Of a stretch of 64,000 nt of DNA, positions 35,647 to 45,507 are shown in pieces. Below the pieces are notes generated by a model, which made no database searches, was not told the DNA's origin, and saw only the letters and a list, made by a program, of their open reading frames with translations. Position 1 is the first letter of the stretch, and the number at the start of each line of letters is the position of its first letter. The position numbers and the translations under genes were made by a program. The DNA comes from Paraburkholderia bannensis NBRC 103871 (GTDB lineage: Bacteria; Pseudomonadota; Gammaproteobacteria; Burkholderiales; Burkholderiaceae). The stretch spans positions 540,019 to 604,018 of the forward strand of contig NZ_BAYA01000004.1 in NCBI RefSeq assembly GCF_000685015.1, read 5' to 3'.

Positions 35647-36150
35647 TTACTGCACGACGAATTCGGTGAAGAGGACGTCCTCGACCTTGGCCGGTTCGGC
35701 GCGCGGATCGGACGGCTGGGCGATCAGTTTCGCGAGCTCGGCGGCGAGCGTGCGCTTGCCGTCGAGCGGCGCGAGGTCGGACGGATGCTTGTTCGAAAGC
35801 GCCAGCAGCACGCGGCTGCGGATCTCCGGCATGCGCGCGACGAGCGCGTCCTGGGTCGCCTGGCTGTCGAGCTTGAGCGTGAGGCCGATACGCAGGTAAT
35901 GCGTTTCGCCATCGTCGGACTGGAGGTTCACCGTCATCGGCTCCAGCGCGTAGTAGACGGGCACGACAGGCGCCGCCGGGGCAGCAGCAGCCGGGGCGCT
36001 CGCGGCGTGGCGCGACATGAAGAACCACACGCCCGCGCCGGCTGCGCCGGCGGCAACGATCGCGATGATCGCGATAAGAAGGATGCGCTTCAGCGGTCCG
36101 GGTTTTGCGCCTTGCGGGGCGGCTTGCTGGTTTGCGGTCGTGGTCGCCAT
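35647..36150 (-). CDS. fliL: FliL basal-body-associated protein
   Basis: FliL is a single-pass inner-membrane protein around the stator ring that supports torque. The 167-residue product has a Gln/Pro-rich cytoplasmic start and one membrane segment (RILLIAIIAIVAAGAAGAGVWFF, about 26-48). An Ala/Pro linker and a periplasmic stomatin-like domain follow (PMTVNLQSDDGETHYLRIGLTLKL), ending VEDVLFTEFVVQ. It is the first gene of fliLMNOPQR. Confidence 0.95.
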   Translation of the reverse strand: MATTTANQQAAPQGAKPGPLKRILLIAIIAIVAAGAAGAGVWFFMSRHAASAPAAAAPAAPVVPVYYALEPMTVNLQSDDGETHYLRIGLTLKLDSQATQDALVARMPEIRSRVLLALSNKHPSDLAPLDGKRTLAAELAKLIAQPSDPRAEPAKVEDVLFTEFVVQ

Positions 36151-36494
36151 GTCGGTGTGCGGATCTGGTGCGTTCGATTACGTCGGGGTTCGGATCGCGG
36201 GCCAGGCCTTGTCGGCGCGGCGCTCGCATTTCTTCCGGCAGCCTGCATTGTTCCGGCTTTTGCCTTACAGCGATGGGAAGAATAGACGGGGGATTTCCGG
36301 CTATCTCGTGGCTTTGTGCGGGATGCCAGGCAAACGATGCTGCGGGAATGGGGGGAGGAGCGTAGCAGGAAGGCCGGGAGCGGGCGAGCCCCGTGCCTTT
36401 CCTTGTATTTGCGGGCAGGATGGCGGCGCGCGGCGCGTAGCGAATATCGCGCCGGGCCGCCCGGGTTCTGCCGTCTGGTTGCCGCTTTGTTGCT
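36151..36494 (-). other. Gap between fliK and fliL
   Basis: This gap makes fliL the start of a separate operon. It contains the candidate FlhDC box at 36279-36308. The rest shows no supported gene and no clear T-run terminator after fliK. Confidence 0.5.
36279..36308. promoter_or_regulatory. Candidate FlhDC box upstream of fliL
   Basis: AGAATAG at 36279-36285 and CTATC at 36301-36305 are separated by 15 bases, with TCG after the second arm. Length, arms and G/T-rich core match the flgA/flgB box. It lies 129 bases before the fliL ATG. The second arm has one mismatch from CTATT. Confidence 0.55.
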
Positions 36495-38021
36495 TTATGC
36501 GAAGGTGTCGATCAGGCCGACGGTGCGCGTCGTGGCCGTGGTGGCGGCGCTGCTCGCCACGTCGTCCACCCCGCCCGTCGAGGCCAGGCCGCCGCTGCCC
36601 GAGCGCGACGAACGCGAGCTGCCCGAACCGCTGCCACTGCCGCTGTCCTGCTGCGCCTGCTGGTTCATCTGGCGCGAGAAACCGTCCGTGACGCTCGCGC
36701 TGCCCAGACCGATGCCGTTTTCCTGCATCTGCTCGCGCAGCTTGGGCAGGGCCGCCTCGACGGCTTCGCGCACCTGCTGGTGCTGCGAGACGAAGAGGGC
36801 GTGGGCGTGGTTGTCCGCGACCTGGAGCACGACCTGAAGCGGGCCGAGATCCTTCGGGTTGAGCGTGAGTTCCGCCGAGCTTTGATGCGCGTTCGACAGG
36901 AACACGACCTTCTGGCTGAGCGAATCTTCCCAGTCCGGGGTGCCCACCTGCGCCGAAATCGTGGTCGATGCCGCGGCGGCGGCGGCCGTCGGGTTGGTCG
37001 CCGAAGTCGCGGCCTGGGTGGCCTGCGCCTGCGCCGCAGCAGCGGCGGCCTGGGCGGCGGCGAGCGCATCGGTCACGGCGTTGGTCGCGCTCGACGTATC
37101 GGTCTGCGGGGTGCCTGCCTGCGCCGCCGCAGCGAGCGCCGCGTTGGCGGTCTGCGTGGTCGCGGCGGTGGTTGCGCCCGCCACGGTCTTGGCCGCACCG
37201 GCGCTGGCGCTCTTGTCGTCGATGGCGGTGTCGAGCGTCTTCGCCTTCGCCTGCGTGCCCAAATGAGTCGCGAAGCTGCTGGCGATGTTCGCGCCGCCTG
37301 CCGCCGCGCTGGCGTCCGTCGTGGTCGCCGCGCCGCGCGTGTTCAGCGTGGCCGCGCCGCTGCGCAGCGTGTTGAGTGCGGCCGTCAGTGCGTCGCTGGC
37401 CGATTTCGATGCCGTTGCGGTGGCCGTGGAGCCGTCCGCTGCCGTGCCGGCGGCGTTCGCACCTGCGGCAGCCGCCGCCGAGGCGACGCTGGCGAGCGTG
37501 GCGTCGGTGCTGGCCTGGCTGGCGTCGCTGCCGTCGTCGCTCGACGACGGATCCTGGCCTTGCTGCGCGGCCTGCTGGGCCTGTTGCGCCTGCTGGGCTT
37601 GCGCGGCAGCCGACTGGCCGGCCGCATCGGCTTGCGCCTGCTGCGCGCGCGCATCGTCGGCGCGATGGTCGGTCTTCGACGCGTGCTTCGTGCCTTGCGT
37701 CGACCCGCTGCCCGACGAAGCACTCGACTGGCTGGATTGCGTCGATTGCGATGACTGCGACGAGTTCGACGATTGCGAAGCCTGCGAGCTTTGCTGCGCG
37801 GCATTGCTGGCGCTGTTCCAGCTTTGCGAGGCCTGCGAGCTTTGCTGCTGGATCGCCTGCTGGCTATTGCTGCTGGCCTGGCTGGCCTGCGCGGCCATGC
37901 TTTGCTGCAAGGTCTGCGCGAAGCCCTGGCTCGCCTGGTCCGCCTGGCTGGCGGTGGCGTTGCCGCTCGTGGCGGGATCCACGGCCCCGAAGAGCGAACT
38001 GACTGCGGAAAGAAGCGACAT
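36495..38021 (-). CDS. fliK: FliK hook-length control protein
   Basis: FliK measures hook length and triggers the FlhB specificity switch. The 508-residue product is dominated by Gln/Ser/Ala/Thr-rich low-complexity sequence (about 1-365), including SSQ/SQ runs. The conserved Flg_hook domain follows (about 370-450): WEDSLSQKVVFLSNAHQSSAELTLNPKDLGPLQVVLQV. The tail is again low-complexity. It lies after fliJ, as in other species. A second FliK-like gene is at 45508. Confidence 0.93.
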   Translation of the reverse strand: MSLLSAVSSLFGAVDPATSGNATASQADQASQGFAQTLQQSMAAQASQASSNSQQAIQQQSSQASQSWNSASNAAQQSSQASQSSNSSQSSQSTQSSQSSASSGSGSTQGTKHASKTDHRADDARAQQAQADAAGQSAAAQAQQAQQAQQAAQQGQDPSSSDDGSDASQASTDATLASVASAAAAAGANAAGTAADGSTATATASKSASDALTAALNTLRSGAATLNTRGAATTTDASAAAGGANIASSFATHLGTQAKAKTLDTAIDDKSASAGAAKTVAGATTAATTQTANAALAAAAQAGTPQTDTSSATNAVTDALAAAQAAAAAAQAQATQAATSATNPTAAAAAASTTISAQVGTPDWEDSLSQKVVFLSNAHQSSAELTLNPKDLGPLQVVLQVADNHAHALFVSQHQQVREAVEAALPKLREQMQENGIGLGSASVTDGFSRQMNQQAQQDSGSGSGSGSSRSSRSGSGGLASTGGVDDVASSAATTATTRTVGLIDTFA

Positions 38022-38108
38022 GAGGTCTGCCCCGGATAACTTGATCGGTGTAAATCGCGACGCCCTGCACGCTATGCGATGCGGGCGCCGGCGTCAATTT
38101 TTGGATTC

Positions 38109-38135
38109 GGTCTTGCAGGTCTTGCTGGTCTTGCA
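38109..38135. repeat. Three tandem 9-bp repeats between fliJ and fliK
   Basis: GGTCTTGCA, GGTCTTGCT and GGTCTTGCA follow one another in the gap between fliJ and fliK. The unit resembles a short leader repeat that could slip. No function is known. Confidence 0.85.
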
Positions 38136-38161
38136 CAGGCAACTGCAAAAAGCACACAGCC

Positions 38162-38611
38162 TTACAGCGGCGAAGTCCGCATGCGCAGCGCGCGGGCCGC
38201 GAACTCATCGGAATCGCGCTGATCGCGTTTGGCTTCCTTGCGCGCCTGCACGGCGTCCTGGCGCGACTGCAGCACTTCGTACGAACCGAGTTTCTGTTTG
38301 GTGCGCGCCCATTCGGGCTTGGCCGCTTCCACGCGCTGGGTCGCCTGGTCGAGCATGCGTCGCTGCTGCTCGATGGCGGCGTCGAGCGTGTCGATGAACG
38401 CCTGGAAATTGCGTACATTGCCCGCCGCCATGCCGGCGCGCGCGGACTCGGTGAAGCGCACGTGATACTCCTCGCGGTAGTCGATCAGCGCCTTGAGCTG
38501 CTGCTCGACTTCGCCGCGCTCGCGCTGCACGCGCCCGAGGCGCTGCGTCGCGGCGTCCACGTCGTCCTGCGCGAGGCCGATGAGGGTCTGCAACGCGGTC
38601 TGTTGGGTCAT
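38162..38611 (-). CDS. fliJ: FliJ flagellar export ATPase stalk protein
   Basis: FliJ is the coiled-coil stalk that links the FliI hexamer to the export gate. The 149-residue product is almost entirely helical with heptad-like patterning and has normal length. It shows the family-like regions QRLGRVQRERGEVEQQLKALIDYREEY and RRMLDQATQRVEAAKPEW. Its position between fliI and fliK is standard. Confidence 0.93.
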   Translation of the reverse strand: MTQQTALQTLIGLAQDDVDAATQRLGRVQRERGEVEQQLKALIDYREEYHVRFTESARAGMAAGNVRNFQAFIDTLDAAIEQQRRMLDQATQRVEAAKPEWARTKQKLGSYEVLQSRQDAVQARKEAKRDQRDSDEFAARALRMRTSPL

Positions 38612-38651
38612 GTCGAAATTCCTCGCTCAGTGGACGGGCGCGTCAGGGATG

Positions 38652-40295
38652 TCAAGCGCGGCCCGCTCCGCCATTGCCAAGCAGTGCGCCGAGCATGCCG
38701 ACGCTCTGGTCATAGTCCGCCGATTCGCGGAAACCTTGCTGCAAAAACGCCTCGATGCGCGGATAAAGCTGGATCGCGCGGTCGAGCACCGCGTCGCGGC
38801 CCGTCACATACGCGCCCACATTGATGAGGTCGCGATTGCGCTGGTAGCGCGACAGCATCTGCTTGAGCGCGCGCGTCTGGTTCAGGTGCTGGTCGTCGAT
38901 CAGCGCGGTCATCGCCCGGCTGATCGAGGCCTCGATATCGATGGCCGGATAGTGCCCCGCTTCCGCAAGCGCGCGCGAGAGCACGATATGGCCGTCCAGG
39001 ATCGCGCGCGCCGAATCGGCGATCGGATCCTGCTGGTCGTCGCCTTCGGTGAGCACGGTGTAGAACGCCGTGATCGAGCCGCCGCCTTCCGGGCCGTTGC
39101 CGGTGCGCTCGACGAGCGCGGGCAGCTTGGCGAACACCGAAGGCGGGTAGCCCTTGGTCGCGGGCGGCTCGCCGATCGCCAGCGCGATCTCGCGTTGCGC
39201 CATCGCGTAACGCGTGAGCGAGTCCATCAGCAGCAGGACGTGTTTGCCCTGGTCGCGGAAGTATTCGGCCAGCGACGTCGTGTACGCGGCCGCCTGCATG
39301 CGCAGCAGCGGCGAGACGTCGGCCGGAGCCGCCACCACGACCGAGCGCGCGAGGCCTTCCTCGCCCAGGATCTGCTCGATGAATTCCTTCACTTCGCGGC
39401 CGCGTTCGCCGATCAGGCCGATCACGATGACTTCGGCGCTGGTGGCGCGCGCCATCGTGCCGAGCAGCACCGACTTGCCGACGCCCGAGCCCGCGAACAG
39501 GCCCATGCGCTGGCCGCGTCCGACGGTCAGCAGCGCGTTGATCGCGCGCACGCCCACGTCGAGCACCTTGTGGATCGGCTCGCGGTTCAGCGGGTTGATG
39601 ACGGGCGCGGTGAGCGGCGCGTCGGCTTCCGTATTGAGCGGGCCGAGTCCGTCGAGCGGCCTGCCCGACGCGTCGACCACGCGGCCGAGCATGCCCCAGC
39701 CCACCGGCAGGCGCTTCGCGCCCGCTTTCGGGTCGGCGATGGGCGCGCTTTCGCGCGGCCAGACGCGTGCGCCGGGCAACAGGCCCGAGACTTCGGTGGT
39801 CGGCATCAGGAACAGCTTGTCGCCGCCGAAACCGACCACTTCGGCTTCGGCCATCGGCAGCGAGCTGCCCGGCGGCAATTCGATCATCACTTCCGCGCCC
39901 ACGGCCAGACGCAGGCCCACGGCTTCGAGCACGAGGCCCGCTGCGCGCGTGAGGCGACCGCAGCCGCGCAGCGGCAGCGCGAGGGCGTTGCGCGCGCGCA
40001 CGGCGTTGAGGTGAGCGTTCCAGACGCCCAGGTGCGGATTGTTCGGGTCGTAATTCGCGGGCGGCACGTAGGGCGGGATTTCAGCCGCTGCGCTTACGCC
40101 TTCTGCTTTGTCAGTCGTCGCGTCGGCCTGCGCTTCAGGCGACGCGTCCTCGTCGCCCACCAGCACGGCAGCCGTCTGCGCCGGGTCGTGCGCGGCGGGG
40201 CCGAACGACGCGAGCGCCAGTTCCTGTTCGAGCGGCGTCAGGCCGCCCGTGTGGATGGCCTGCTGCACGGTCTGATGGAGGGACGTATTTACCAT
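38652..40295 (-). CDS. fliI: FliI flagellum-specific export ATPase
   Basis: FliI is the hexameric ATPase of flagellar export, related to F1-beta. The 547-residue product has Walker A GSGVGKS at 269-275, Walker B VLLLMD with Asp358, and the family stretches [27 protein letters not shown] and [17 protein letters not shown]. It carries about 80-90 extra N-terminal residues rich in Ala/Asp compared with Salmonella FliI (456 residues). The start overlaps the fliH end by seven bases. Confidence 0.96.
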   Translation of the reverse strand: MVNTSLHQTVQQAIHTGGLTPLEQELALASFGPAAHDPAQTAAVLVGDEDASPEAQADATTDKAEGVSAAAEIPPYVPPANYDPNNPHLGVWNAHLNAVRARNALALPLRGCGRLTRAAGLVLEAVGLRLAVGAEVMIELPPGSSLPMAEAEVVGFGGDKLFLMPTTEVSGLLPGARVWPRESAPIADPKAGAKRLPVGWGMLGRVVDASGRPLDGLGPLNTEADAPLTAPVINPLNREPIHKVLDVGVRAINALLTVGRGQRMGLFAGSGVGKSVLLGTMARATSAEVIVIGLIGERGREVKEFIEQILGEEGLARSVVVAAPADVSPLLRMQAAAYTTSLAEYFRDQGKHVLLLMDSLTRYAMAQREIALAIGEPPATKGYPPSVFAKLPALVERTGNGPEGGGSITAFYTVLTEGDDQQDPIADSARAILDGHIVLSRALAEAGHYPAIDIEASISRAMTALIDDQHLNQTRALKQMLSRYQRNRDLINVGAYVTGRDAVLDRAIQLYPRIEAFLQQGFRESADYDQSVGMLGALLGNGGAGRA

Positions 40296-40978
40296 GGCCG
40301 TGCCTTGCCGAGCGCCGCCGACACGCGTTCCCAGCGCGTCGCGATGCCCGCATCGGTTTCGCCGGTCGCAGCCTGCGCCCGGCAGCCGCCGCGCTCCAGC
40401 GTGGCGTCGGTGCGCACCGTCCAGCCGCGCGCCTGCAAGTCTTCCATCAGGTACGCCTCCACCACCGGCAGGTCGGCGGGGCTCACCACGAGCTGGGGCG
40501 AACCGCTCAGTTGCGGCTCATGGGCGAGCACTTCGCGCGCCGCGGCCAGCAGCGCCGTGGGGTCGTGCTGCACATGCTGACGCACCACCTGTTGTGCGAT
40601 ATCGAGCGCCAGTTCGACGAGCGTCTCGGCGACACCGGCCTCGACAGTCTGAAGCGCGTCCGAGAAACGCTGGGCGAGCTGCGCAAGCTGGTTCGCCTGG
40701 CCGCGCGCGAGTTCGAGACCTTGCTCGAAACCCTGCTTCTGGCCCTGGTCGTAACCGGCCTGGTAGCCGAGCGCCTGGCCCGCCACGTGGCCGGACGCGA
40801 GGCCCTGCTGATGGGCGTCGTCGCGCAGGCGCTGGAGCTGCGCGGCGAACGCGGCTTCCTCGTCGGGCGTGGGCGGCGGCGGGGGCGGAGGAGGCGGGTC
40901 GAACGACGCCATCTCCCAGCGCTGATACGCCGAGCGCGCGCGCCGCTGGGCAGCCTCCCGGGTTGCTTCGTCAGACAT
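40289..40978 (-). CDS. fliH: FliH export ATPase regulator
   Basis: FliH binds and restrains FliI and tethers it to the C-ring. The 229-residue product begins with a run of nine prolines (around residue 30) after SFDPP. A GxxxG-type repeat helix follows ([21 protein letters not shown]), a hallmark of FliH. The C-terminal domain ([21 protein letters not shown]) resembles the ATPase peripheral stalk family. It overlaps both fliG and fliI. Confidence 0.95.
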   Translation of the reverse strand: MSDEATREAAQRRARSAYQRWEMASFDPPPPPPPPPTPDEEAAFAAQLQRLRDDAHQQGLASGHVAGQALGYQAGYDQGQKQGFEQGLELARGQANQLAQLAQRFSDALQTVEAGVAETLVELALDIAQQVVRQHVQHDPTALLAAAREVLAHEPQLSGSPQLVVSPADLPVVEAYLMEDLQARGWTVRTDATLERGGCRAQAATGETDAGIATRWERVSAALGKARPW

Positions 40979-41966
40979 AAGCGTCTTCTGCCTTGCCGCC
41001 TAGAACGATCTGGCCGCTCTCGGCGAGGTTGCGCACGATCTGCAGGATACGCCGCTGCTGCGCCTCGACTTCCGAGACGCGCACGGGGCCGCGCGCGTCC
41101 AGGTCTTCGGCGAGCAGTTCCGCAGCACGCTGCGACATGTTCGCGAGGAACTTCTGGCGCAGCGCAGGCGGGGCGCCCTTGAGCGAAATGATGAGCGATT
41201 CCGACTCGACTTCCTTGAGCAGCAGCTGGATCGCGCGGTCTTCCAGGTCGAGCAGGTTTTCGAACACGAACATCTGGTCGATGATCTTCTGGGCGAGTTC
41301 GGCGTCGTACTGCTTGACGTTCTCGATCACGCCTTCTTCGTGCTGGCTCGTCATGAAGTTGAGAATCTCGGCCGCCGTGCGGATGCCGCCCATCGGGCTG
41401 CGCTTGAGGTTGTCGCTGCCCGACAGCAGGCCCGTGAGCACATCGTCGAGTTCGCGCAGCGCCTGCGGCTGGATGCCGTCGAGCGTCGCGATACGCAGCA
41501 GCACGTCGTTACGCAGACGCTCCGTAAAGCACGAAGCGATCTCCGACGCCTGGTCGCGGTCGAGGTGCACGAGAATCGTCGCGATGATCTGCGGGTGCTC
41601 GTTCTTGATCAGTTCCGCGACCGAGCCCGAGTCCATCCACTTCAGGCCCTCGATACCGCTCGTGTCGCCGCCCTGCAGGATGCGGTCGATCACCGCGCCC
41701 GCCTTGTCCTCGCCGAGCGCCTTGGTCAGCACGTTGCGGATGTAGTCGTTCGAGTCGAGCGAGAGCGCCGTGTGCTGCTCCGCTTCCTTGACGAACTCCT
41801 GCAGCACGACGTCGATTTCCTCGCGCTTGACGTTCTTCAGCGCGGCCATCGCCGCGCCGATCTTCTGCACTTCGCGCGGCCCGAGGAACTTGAAGACCTG
41901 AGAGGCCTCTTCCTCGCCGATCGACATGAGCAGCAGCGCGCTCTTCACAGCTCCTTCAGCGCTCAT
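40971..41966 (-). CDS. fliG: FliG motor switch protein
   Basis: FliG is the C-ring protein that contacts the stator. The 331-residue product has normal length: an N-terminal FliF-binding domain, a middle domain with the EHPQ motif (IKNEHPQIIATIL), and a C-terminal torque domain whose charged helix includes DLEDRAIQLLLKEVESESL. It overlaps fliF at its start and fliH at its end. Confidence 0.97.
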   Translation of the reverse strand: MSAEGAVKSALLLMSIGEEEASQVFKFLGPREVQKIGAAMAALKNVKREEIDVVLQEFVKEAEQHTALSLDSNDYIRNVLTKALGEDKAGAVIDRILQGGDTSGIEGLKWMDSGSVAELIKNEHPQIIATILVHLDRDQASEIASCFTERLRNDVLLRIATLDGIQPQALRELDDVLTGLLSGSDNLKRSPMGGIRTAAEILNFMTSQHEEGVIENVKQYDAELAQKIIDQMFVFENLLDLEDRAIQLLLKEVESESLIISLKGAPPALRQKFLANMSQRAAELLAEDLDARGPVRVSEVEAQQRRILQIVRNLAESGQIVLGGKAEDAYV

Positions 41967-43746
41967 CGTTCACCCAGCTCTTGACAACGGTTGCGACAAT
42001 TTTCGGATCCTGGCGCGCGATGCTGCGGGCGAATTCCAGGTTGCGTTCAAACTTGTGTTTCTCGTTTTCGAGGGCGAGGAGGGTCGGATCGCCTTCCACT
42101 TCGCCGCCCGTGCCTTCGATCTTCTCGACCTGCGGCAGGCCGTCGAGCAGCAGCGGCTCGCTGCCGTCTGCGCCCAGGGCCGCGGCTGCCACGGGCGGGG
42201 CCGGCGGCGGGAAGGCGCGGCGCAGTGCCGGCTTCACCATCACGAAGTACAGGAACAGGGCCACCAGACCGATGCCGAGCCACGTCGCGACCTGCTTGGC
42301 GAGCGCGAGGATGTCCGGCTGGCGCCACCACGGCAGGTTGGCGTTCGGGTCGACGTCCTGCTGGAAGGCGGCGTTGACGACGTTCACCGAGTCGCCGCGC
42401 TTCTCGTCGTAACCCATCGCGTCCTTCACGAGCTGCTCGACCTGCGCCTTCTGCTTGTCGTCGAGCGGCTGCATCGTCGCGTGGCCCTTGGCGTCCACCT
42501 TCGACTGATAGTTCACGATCACGGCCACCGACAGGCGCTTGATGTCGCCCGCGGCCTGCTGATAGTGGCGCACGGTCTTGTCGAGCTCGTAGTTCGTGGT
42601 GGTGTCGCGGTGATCCGAGATCGGCGTCGAAGCCGCTGCGCCGCTCGCGCCCGCCGGGGCGACGATCGGCGCCGAGGCCGGCTGCGGCGGCTGGTTCGAC
42701 AGCGCGCCCGGCACGCCGCCCGCGCTCGACTGCGCGGAATCGGTGGCGATGCTCTGCTGCTGGCTGCGCACCGAGGCCTGCTGCGGGTTGCCGTTCGGGC
42801 CGTAGTTTTCCGAAGTCTGTTCGAGATGCGAGAAGTCGAGGTCGGCGCTCACCTGCGAGCGGGCGTTGCCCGAGCCGAACAGCGGCGCGAGGATCTGGTC
42901 GATGCGCGACTGCGTGTCGTGTTCGACCTGACGCACGTACTTGAGCTGCGAGGCGTCCAGACCCGCGCTGGTCGTGCTCTGGGTCAGCAGGTTGCCGTCC
43001 TGGTCGACCACGGTGACGTTGCGCACCGGCAGGTCGGGCACGGCCGACGCGACCATGTGCGTGATCGCGGCGACCTGGCCGTCGTCGAGCACGCGGCCCG
43101 GGTACATGTTGACGAGCACCGACGCGGACGGCGCTTCGCGCTCGCGCACGAACACCGACGGCTTCGGAATGGCCAGGTGTACGCGCGAGGACTTCACGCT
43201 CTGGATCGACTGAATCGTTTGCTCCAGCTCGCCTTCGAGGGCGCGCTGGTAGTTCACCTGCTCGGCGAACTGGCTGATGCCGAACTTCTGGTTGTCCATC
43301 AGCTCGAAGCCGACCGAGCCGCTCTTGGGCAGGCCCTGCTGGGCGAGGCGCAGGCGCATTTCGCCGACCTGGTCGGACGGCACCAGGATGGCGCTGCCGG
43401 TCTCGGACAGCTTGTAGGGCACATTGGCGGCCTGCAGCGCGGTGATGATCGAGCCGCCGTCGCGATCCGACAGGTTGCTGTAGAGCACCTTGTAGTCGGG
43501 CGCGCGCGACCAGAGGATCAGGCCCGCGACCACGGCGACCAGCACCGCCACGGCGATGATGAGCGGCGCACGCGGGTTGCCGCGCACGCTGCGCAGCGAC
43601 GACAGCGAACCCAGGCGCTGCGCGAAGCCGCCGCCGAGGTCCTCCGCCGCGCCGGGCATGGCGCCGCCCGCGCCGGTCGCGGCGCCGCTGGTGGCGAGGC
43701 CCATGCGGGCGTCGGGGTTGATCAAAGAGTTGGCAGACGAATCCAT
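41956..43746 (-). CDS. fliF: FliF MS-ring protein
   Basis: FliF forms the inner-membrane MS ring. The 596-residue product has a membrane segment near residues 58-82 (APLIIAVAVLVAVVAGLILW). Ring-building motifs follow (YKVLYSNLSDRDGGSIITALQ; FAEQVNYQRALEGELEQTIQSI). A second membrane segment lies near residue 470-490, and a C-terminal FliG-binding tail ends ARQDPKIVATVVKSWVNDE. It leads the fliFGHIJK operon, divergent from fliE. Confidence 0.97.
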   Translation of the reverse strand: MDSSANSLINPDARMGLATSGAATGAGGAMPGAAEDLGGGFAQRLGSLSSLRSVRGNPRAPLIIAVAVLVAVVAGLILWSRAPDYKVLYSNLSDRDGGSIITALQAANVPYKLSETGSAILVPSDQVGEMRLRLAQQGLPKSGSVGFELMDNQKFGISQFAEQVNYQRALEGELEQTIQSIQSVKSSRVHLAIPKPSVFVREREAPSASVLVNMYPGRVLDDGQVAAITHMVASAVPDLPVRNVTVVDQDGNLLTQSTTSAGLDASQLKYVRQVEHDTQSRIDQILAPLFGSGNARSQVSADLDFSHLEQTSENYGPNGNPQQASVRSQQQSIATDSAQSSAGGVPGALSNQPPQPASAPIVAPAGASGAAASTPISDHRDTTTNYELDKTVRHYQQAAGDIKRLSVAVIVNYQSKVDAKGHATMQPLDDKQKAQVEQLVKDAMGYDEKRGDSVNVVNAAFQQDVDPNANLPWWRQPDILALAKQVATWLGIGLVALFLYFVMVKPALRRAFPPPAPPVAAAALGADGSEPLLLDGLPQVEKIEGTGGEVEGDPTLLALENEKHKFERNLEFARSIARQDPKIVATVVKSWVNDER

Positions 43747-44067
43747 GCGACGGGTATCTCCGGGAGACTTGCATGTCCCGCCGGGGCTCAGGAATCGAGG
43801 CTTGCGGCGGAGACTTTCACGACAGTGGATTATCCGGAGCCCGTGGCAACCCGATTGCGCGAATAGAGCCGGGTTTTCCCCCTAGTTTCGGGGCTTTCGG
43901 AAATAGCGCGCTGATATGCTCTCGACCAGACTCGGAAATGTGTATGCAGGCCGGGTCTGACGGGCGAGATCAGCTCACCGTGCGGGCCGGACCGGGGCCG
44001 CACGAGTCGAGCCGGAACCCGGCCGAGCGCCGCCCGCCATGCACACACTCTTAATCGTGGAGTAATC
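43747..44067. other. fliF-fliE divergent promoter region
   Basis: This 321-base divergent region holds a candidate FlhDC box at 43860-43890. An AAATAGCG half-site at 43901-43908 could belong to a second element. No gene is supported here. Confidence 0.5.
43860..43890. promoter_or_regulatory. Candidate FlhDC box between fliF and fliE
   Basis: CGAATAG at 43860-43866 is identical to the left arm of the flgA/flgB box. The right arm reads CTAGTTTCG (43882-43890), one mismatch in the CTATT core. It is 114 bases before fliF and 178 before fliE. The shared layout supports one regulator for all four sites. Confidence 0.5.
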
Positions 44068-44409
44068 ATGACTGTGCCAGTCAACCCACTCACGTCGGCC
44101 CTCGCGCAGATGCAGGCGATGGCCACGCAGGCGGCAGGCGCTTCGGCCGCAGCGGCGAGCGATGGCAGCTCGGGCGCGGCGACCGCGGGCGAATTCGCCT
44201 CGGCGCTCAAGGCGTCCATCGACAAGATCAGCGGCGACCAGCAAAAGGCCGTCGGCGAGTCGCAGGCGTTCGAGCTGGGGGCCAGCAACGTGTCGCTCAA
44301 CGACGTGATGGTCGACATGCAGAAGGCCAATATCGGCTTCCAGTTCGGGCTCCAGGTCCGCAACAAGCTTGTCGCCGCCTACACCGACATCATGCAGATC
44401 CAGGTGTAA
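44068..44409 (+). CDS. fliE: FliE hook-basal body adaptor
   Basis: FliE joins the MS ring to the rod. The 113-residue product has normal length. It has an Ala/Ser-rich N-terminal part ([18 protein letters not shown]) and a conserved C-terminal helix pair ([46 protein letters not shown]). It is divergent from fliF. Confidence 0.96.
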   Translation: MTVPVNPLTSALAQMQAMATQAAGASAAAASDGSSGAATAGEFASALKASIDKISGDQQKAVGESQAFELGASNVSLNDVMVDMQKANIGFQFGLQVRNKLVAAYTDIMQIQV

Positions 44410-44451
44410 GGAAAAAAAACGCGTCCCCACGCGTGCGTCTGCCATGTTCAT

Positions 44452-44479
44452 TAAAGCTTCCCGCTTCTTCTTCCGATAA
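44452..44479 (+). promoter_or_regulatory. Sigma-28 promoter of fliST
   Basis: TAAAGCTT (44452-44459), a 12-base spacer, then TCCGATAA (44472-44479). Each half has one mismatch from the FliA consensus, and the spacer equals that of the flgM promoter. It lies 82 bases before the fliS ATG, after fliE. Confidence 0.72.
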
Positions 44480-44561
44480 CCCGGCTAGAACCGGCTCGCG
44501 CGTCAACGCAAAGGGCCGGATGCACCGTATCCATAGCCGCACGTTTGAAGGAGAAGCGCCG

Positions 44562-45008
44562 ATGTTTTCCCCTGCCCAGTCTGGAGCCAACGCCTATGCA
44601 CGCGTCGGTGTCGAAACGGGGGTGATGGGCGCGAGTCCGCACAAGCTGATCGCGCTCCTTTATGAAGGTGCGCGCAAGGCGATTGCGCAGGCCCGCATGC
44701 ACTTGCAGATGGGCAACGTGGGGCCACGTGGCGAGGCAATCGGAAAGGCGATCCGGATTGTCGAAAGCGGGCTCCAGCTGGCGTTGAACGTCGAGGCGGG
44801 CGGCGAAATCGCCCAGCGCCTGAACGCTCTTTACAGTTACATGACGCGACGCCTCCTGGAAGCGAATATTCAACAGAGCGAGTCCATGCTGGTCGAAGTC
44901 GATGGCCTGCTGGCAACGCTCGAGGAAGCCTGGTTGGGGATTGCGCCGGAAGTGGCAAGGATGGCCGCACAGGCCTCCGGGCCATCGTCCGGCTCACTGA
45001 CGAGATGA
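44562..45008 (+). CDS. fliS: FliS flagellin export chaperone
   Basis: FliS binds flagellin and prevents early polymerisation. The ATG at 44562 is chosen because AAGGAG is eight bases upstream and the family start MFSPAQSGANAYARVGVETGV follows. The 148-residue helical product has SPHKLIALLYEGARKAIAQAR and the conserved LNALYSYMTRRLLEANI. It overlaps fliT by four bases. fliC and fliD are not adjacent here. Confidence 0.95.
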   Translation: MFSPAQSGANAYARVGVETGVMGASPHKLIALLYEGARKAIAQARMHLQMGNVGPRGEAIGKAIRIVESGLQLALNVEAGGEIAQRLNALYSYMTRRLLEANIQQSESMLVEVDGLLATLEEAWLGIAPEVARMAAQASGPSSGSLTR

Positions 45009-45337
45009 GTTCGAAACAAGACTACTTCGCCCACTACGAAGCAATCGCGACGGTTTCGGGGCAGATGCTCAGTGCCGCGCGCGACGCACACTGGAACGAG
45101 TTGATTGGCCTTCAGGAGGAATACCGGCACCTCGTTGACGCGCTCAAGGACGCCGATTTCGGCGTGCGGCTGACCATCGCCGAACGGACGCGCAAATTCG
45201 AGTTGATCCGGCAGATTCTCGCTGACGACGCTGCGATCCGCGACCTCGCCAGCCCGTGCATGGCGCGCCTGTCGGCGCTCTTTCACGGCACCGCGCACCC
45301 TGCAAGAGTGTTGCAGGAGATGTACGGGGCGCGCTGA
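45005..45337 (+). CDS. fliT: FliT-like flagellar chaperone
   Basis: FliT is the FliD chaperone and, in enterobacteria, an anti-FlhDC factor. The 110-residue product is helical and overlaps fliS by ATGA, the usual fliST order. The sequence (ATVSGQMLSAARDAHWNELIGLQEEY, KFELIRQILADDAAIRDLASP) fits the loosely conserved family. The call leans on context. Confidence 0.88.
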   Translation: MSSKQDYFAHYEAIATVSGQMLSAARDAHWNELIGLQEEYRHLVDALKDADFGVRLTIAERTRKFELIRQILADDAAIRDLASPCMARLSALFHGTAHPARVLQEMYGAR

Positions 45338-45507
45338 GGCTGTGCTGGGGTTGCGCTGGGGGTTTTGTATCGACCTCTGCGCCCCGGCACCGCGTCTTCG
45401 GTGCGTCAGGTCAGGACGGCTCGTTTTCCGCTTTGCAAACACAATAAAGCCGCGCCGCCGCCCGCATTGACGGGCTCGCGCGGCGCTAGACCAGGCCCAC
45501 GCTCCGG

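Noticed and set aside
38909..40014. Long plus-strand frames antisense to fliI
   Set aside because: They are shadows of fliI, whose Walker motifs are unambiguous on the minus strand.
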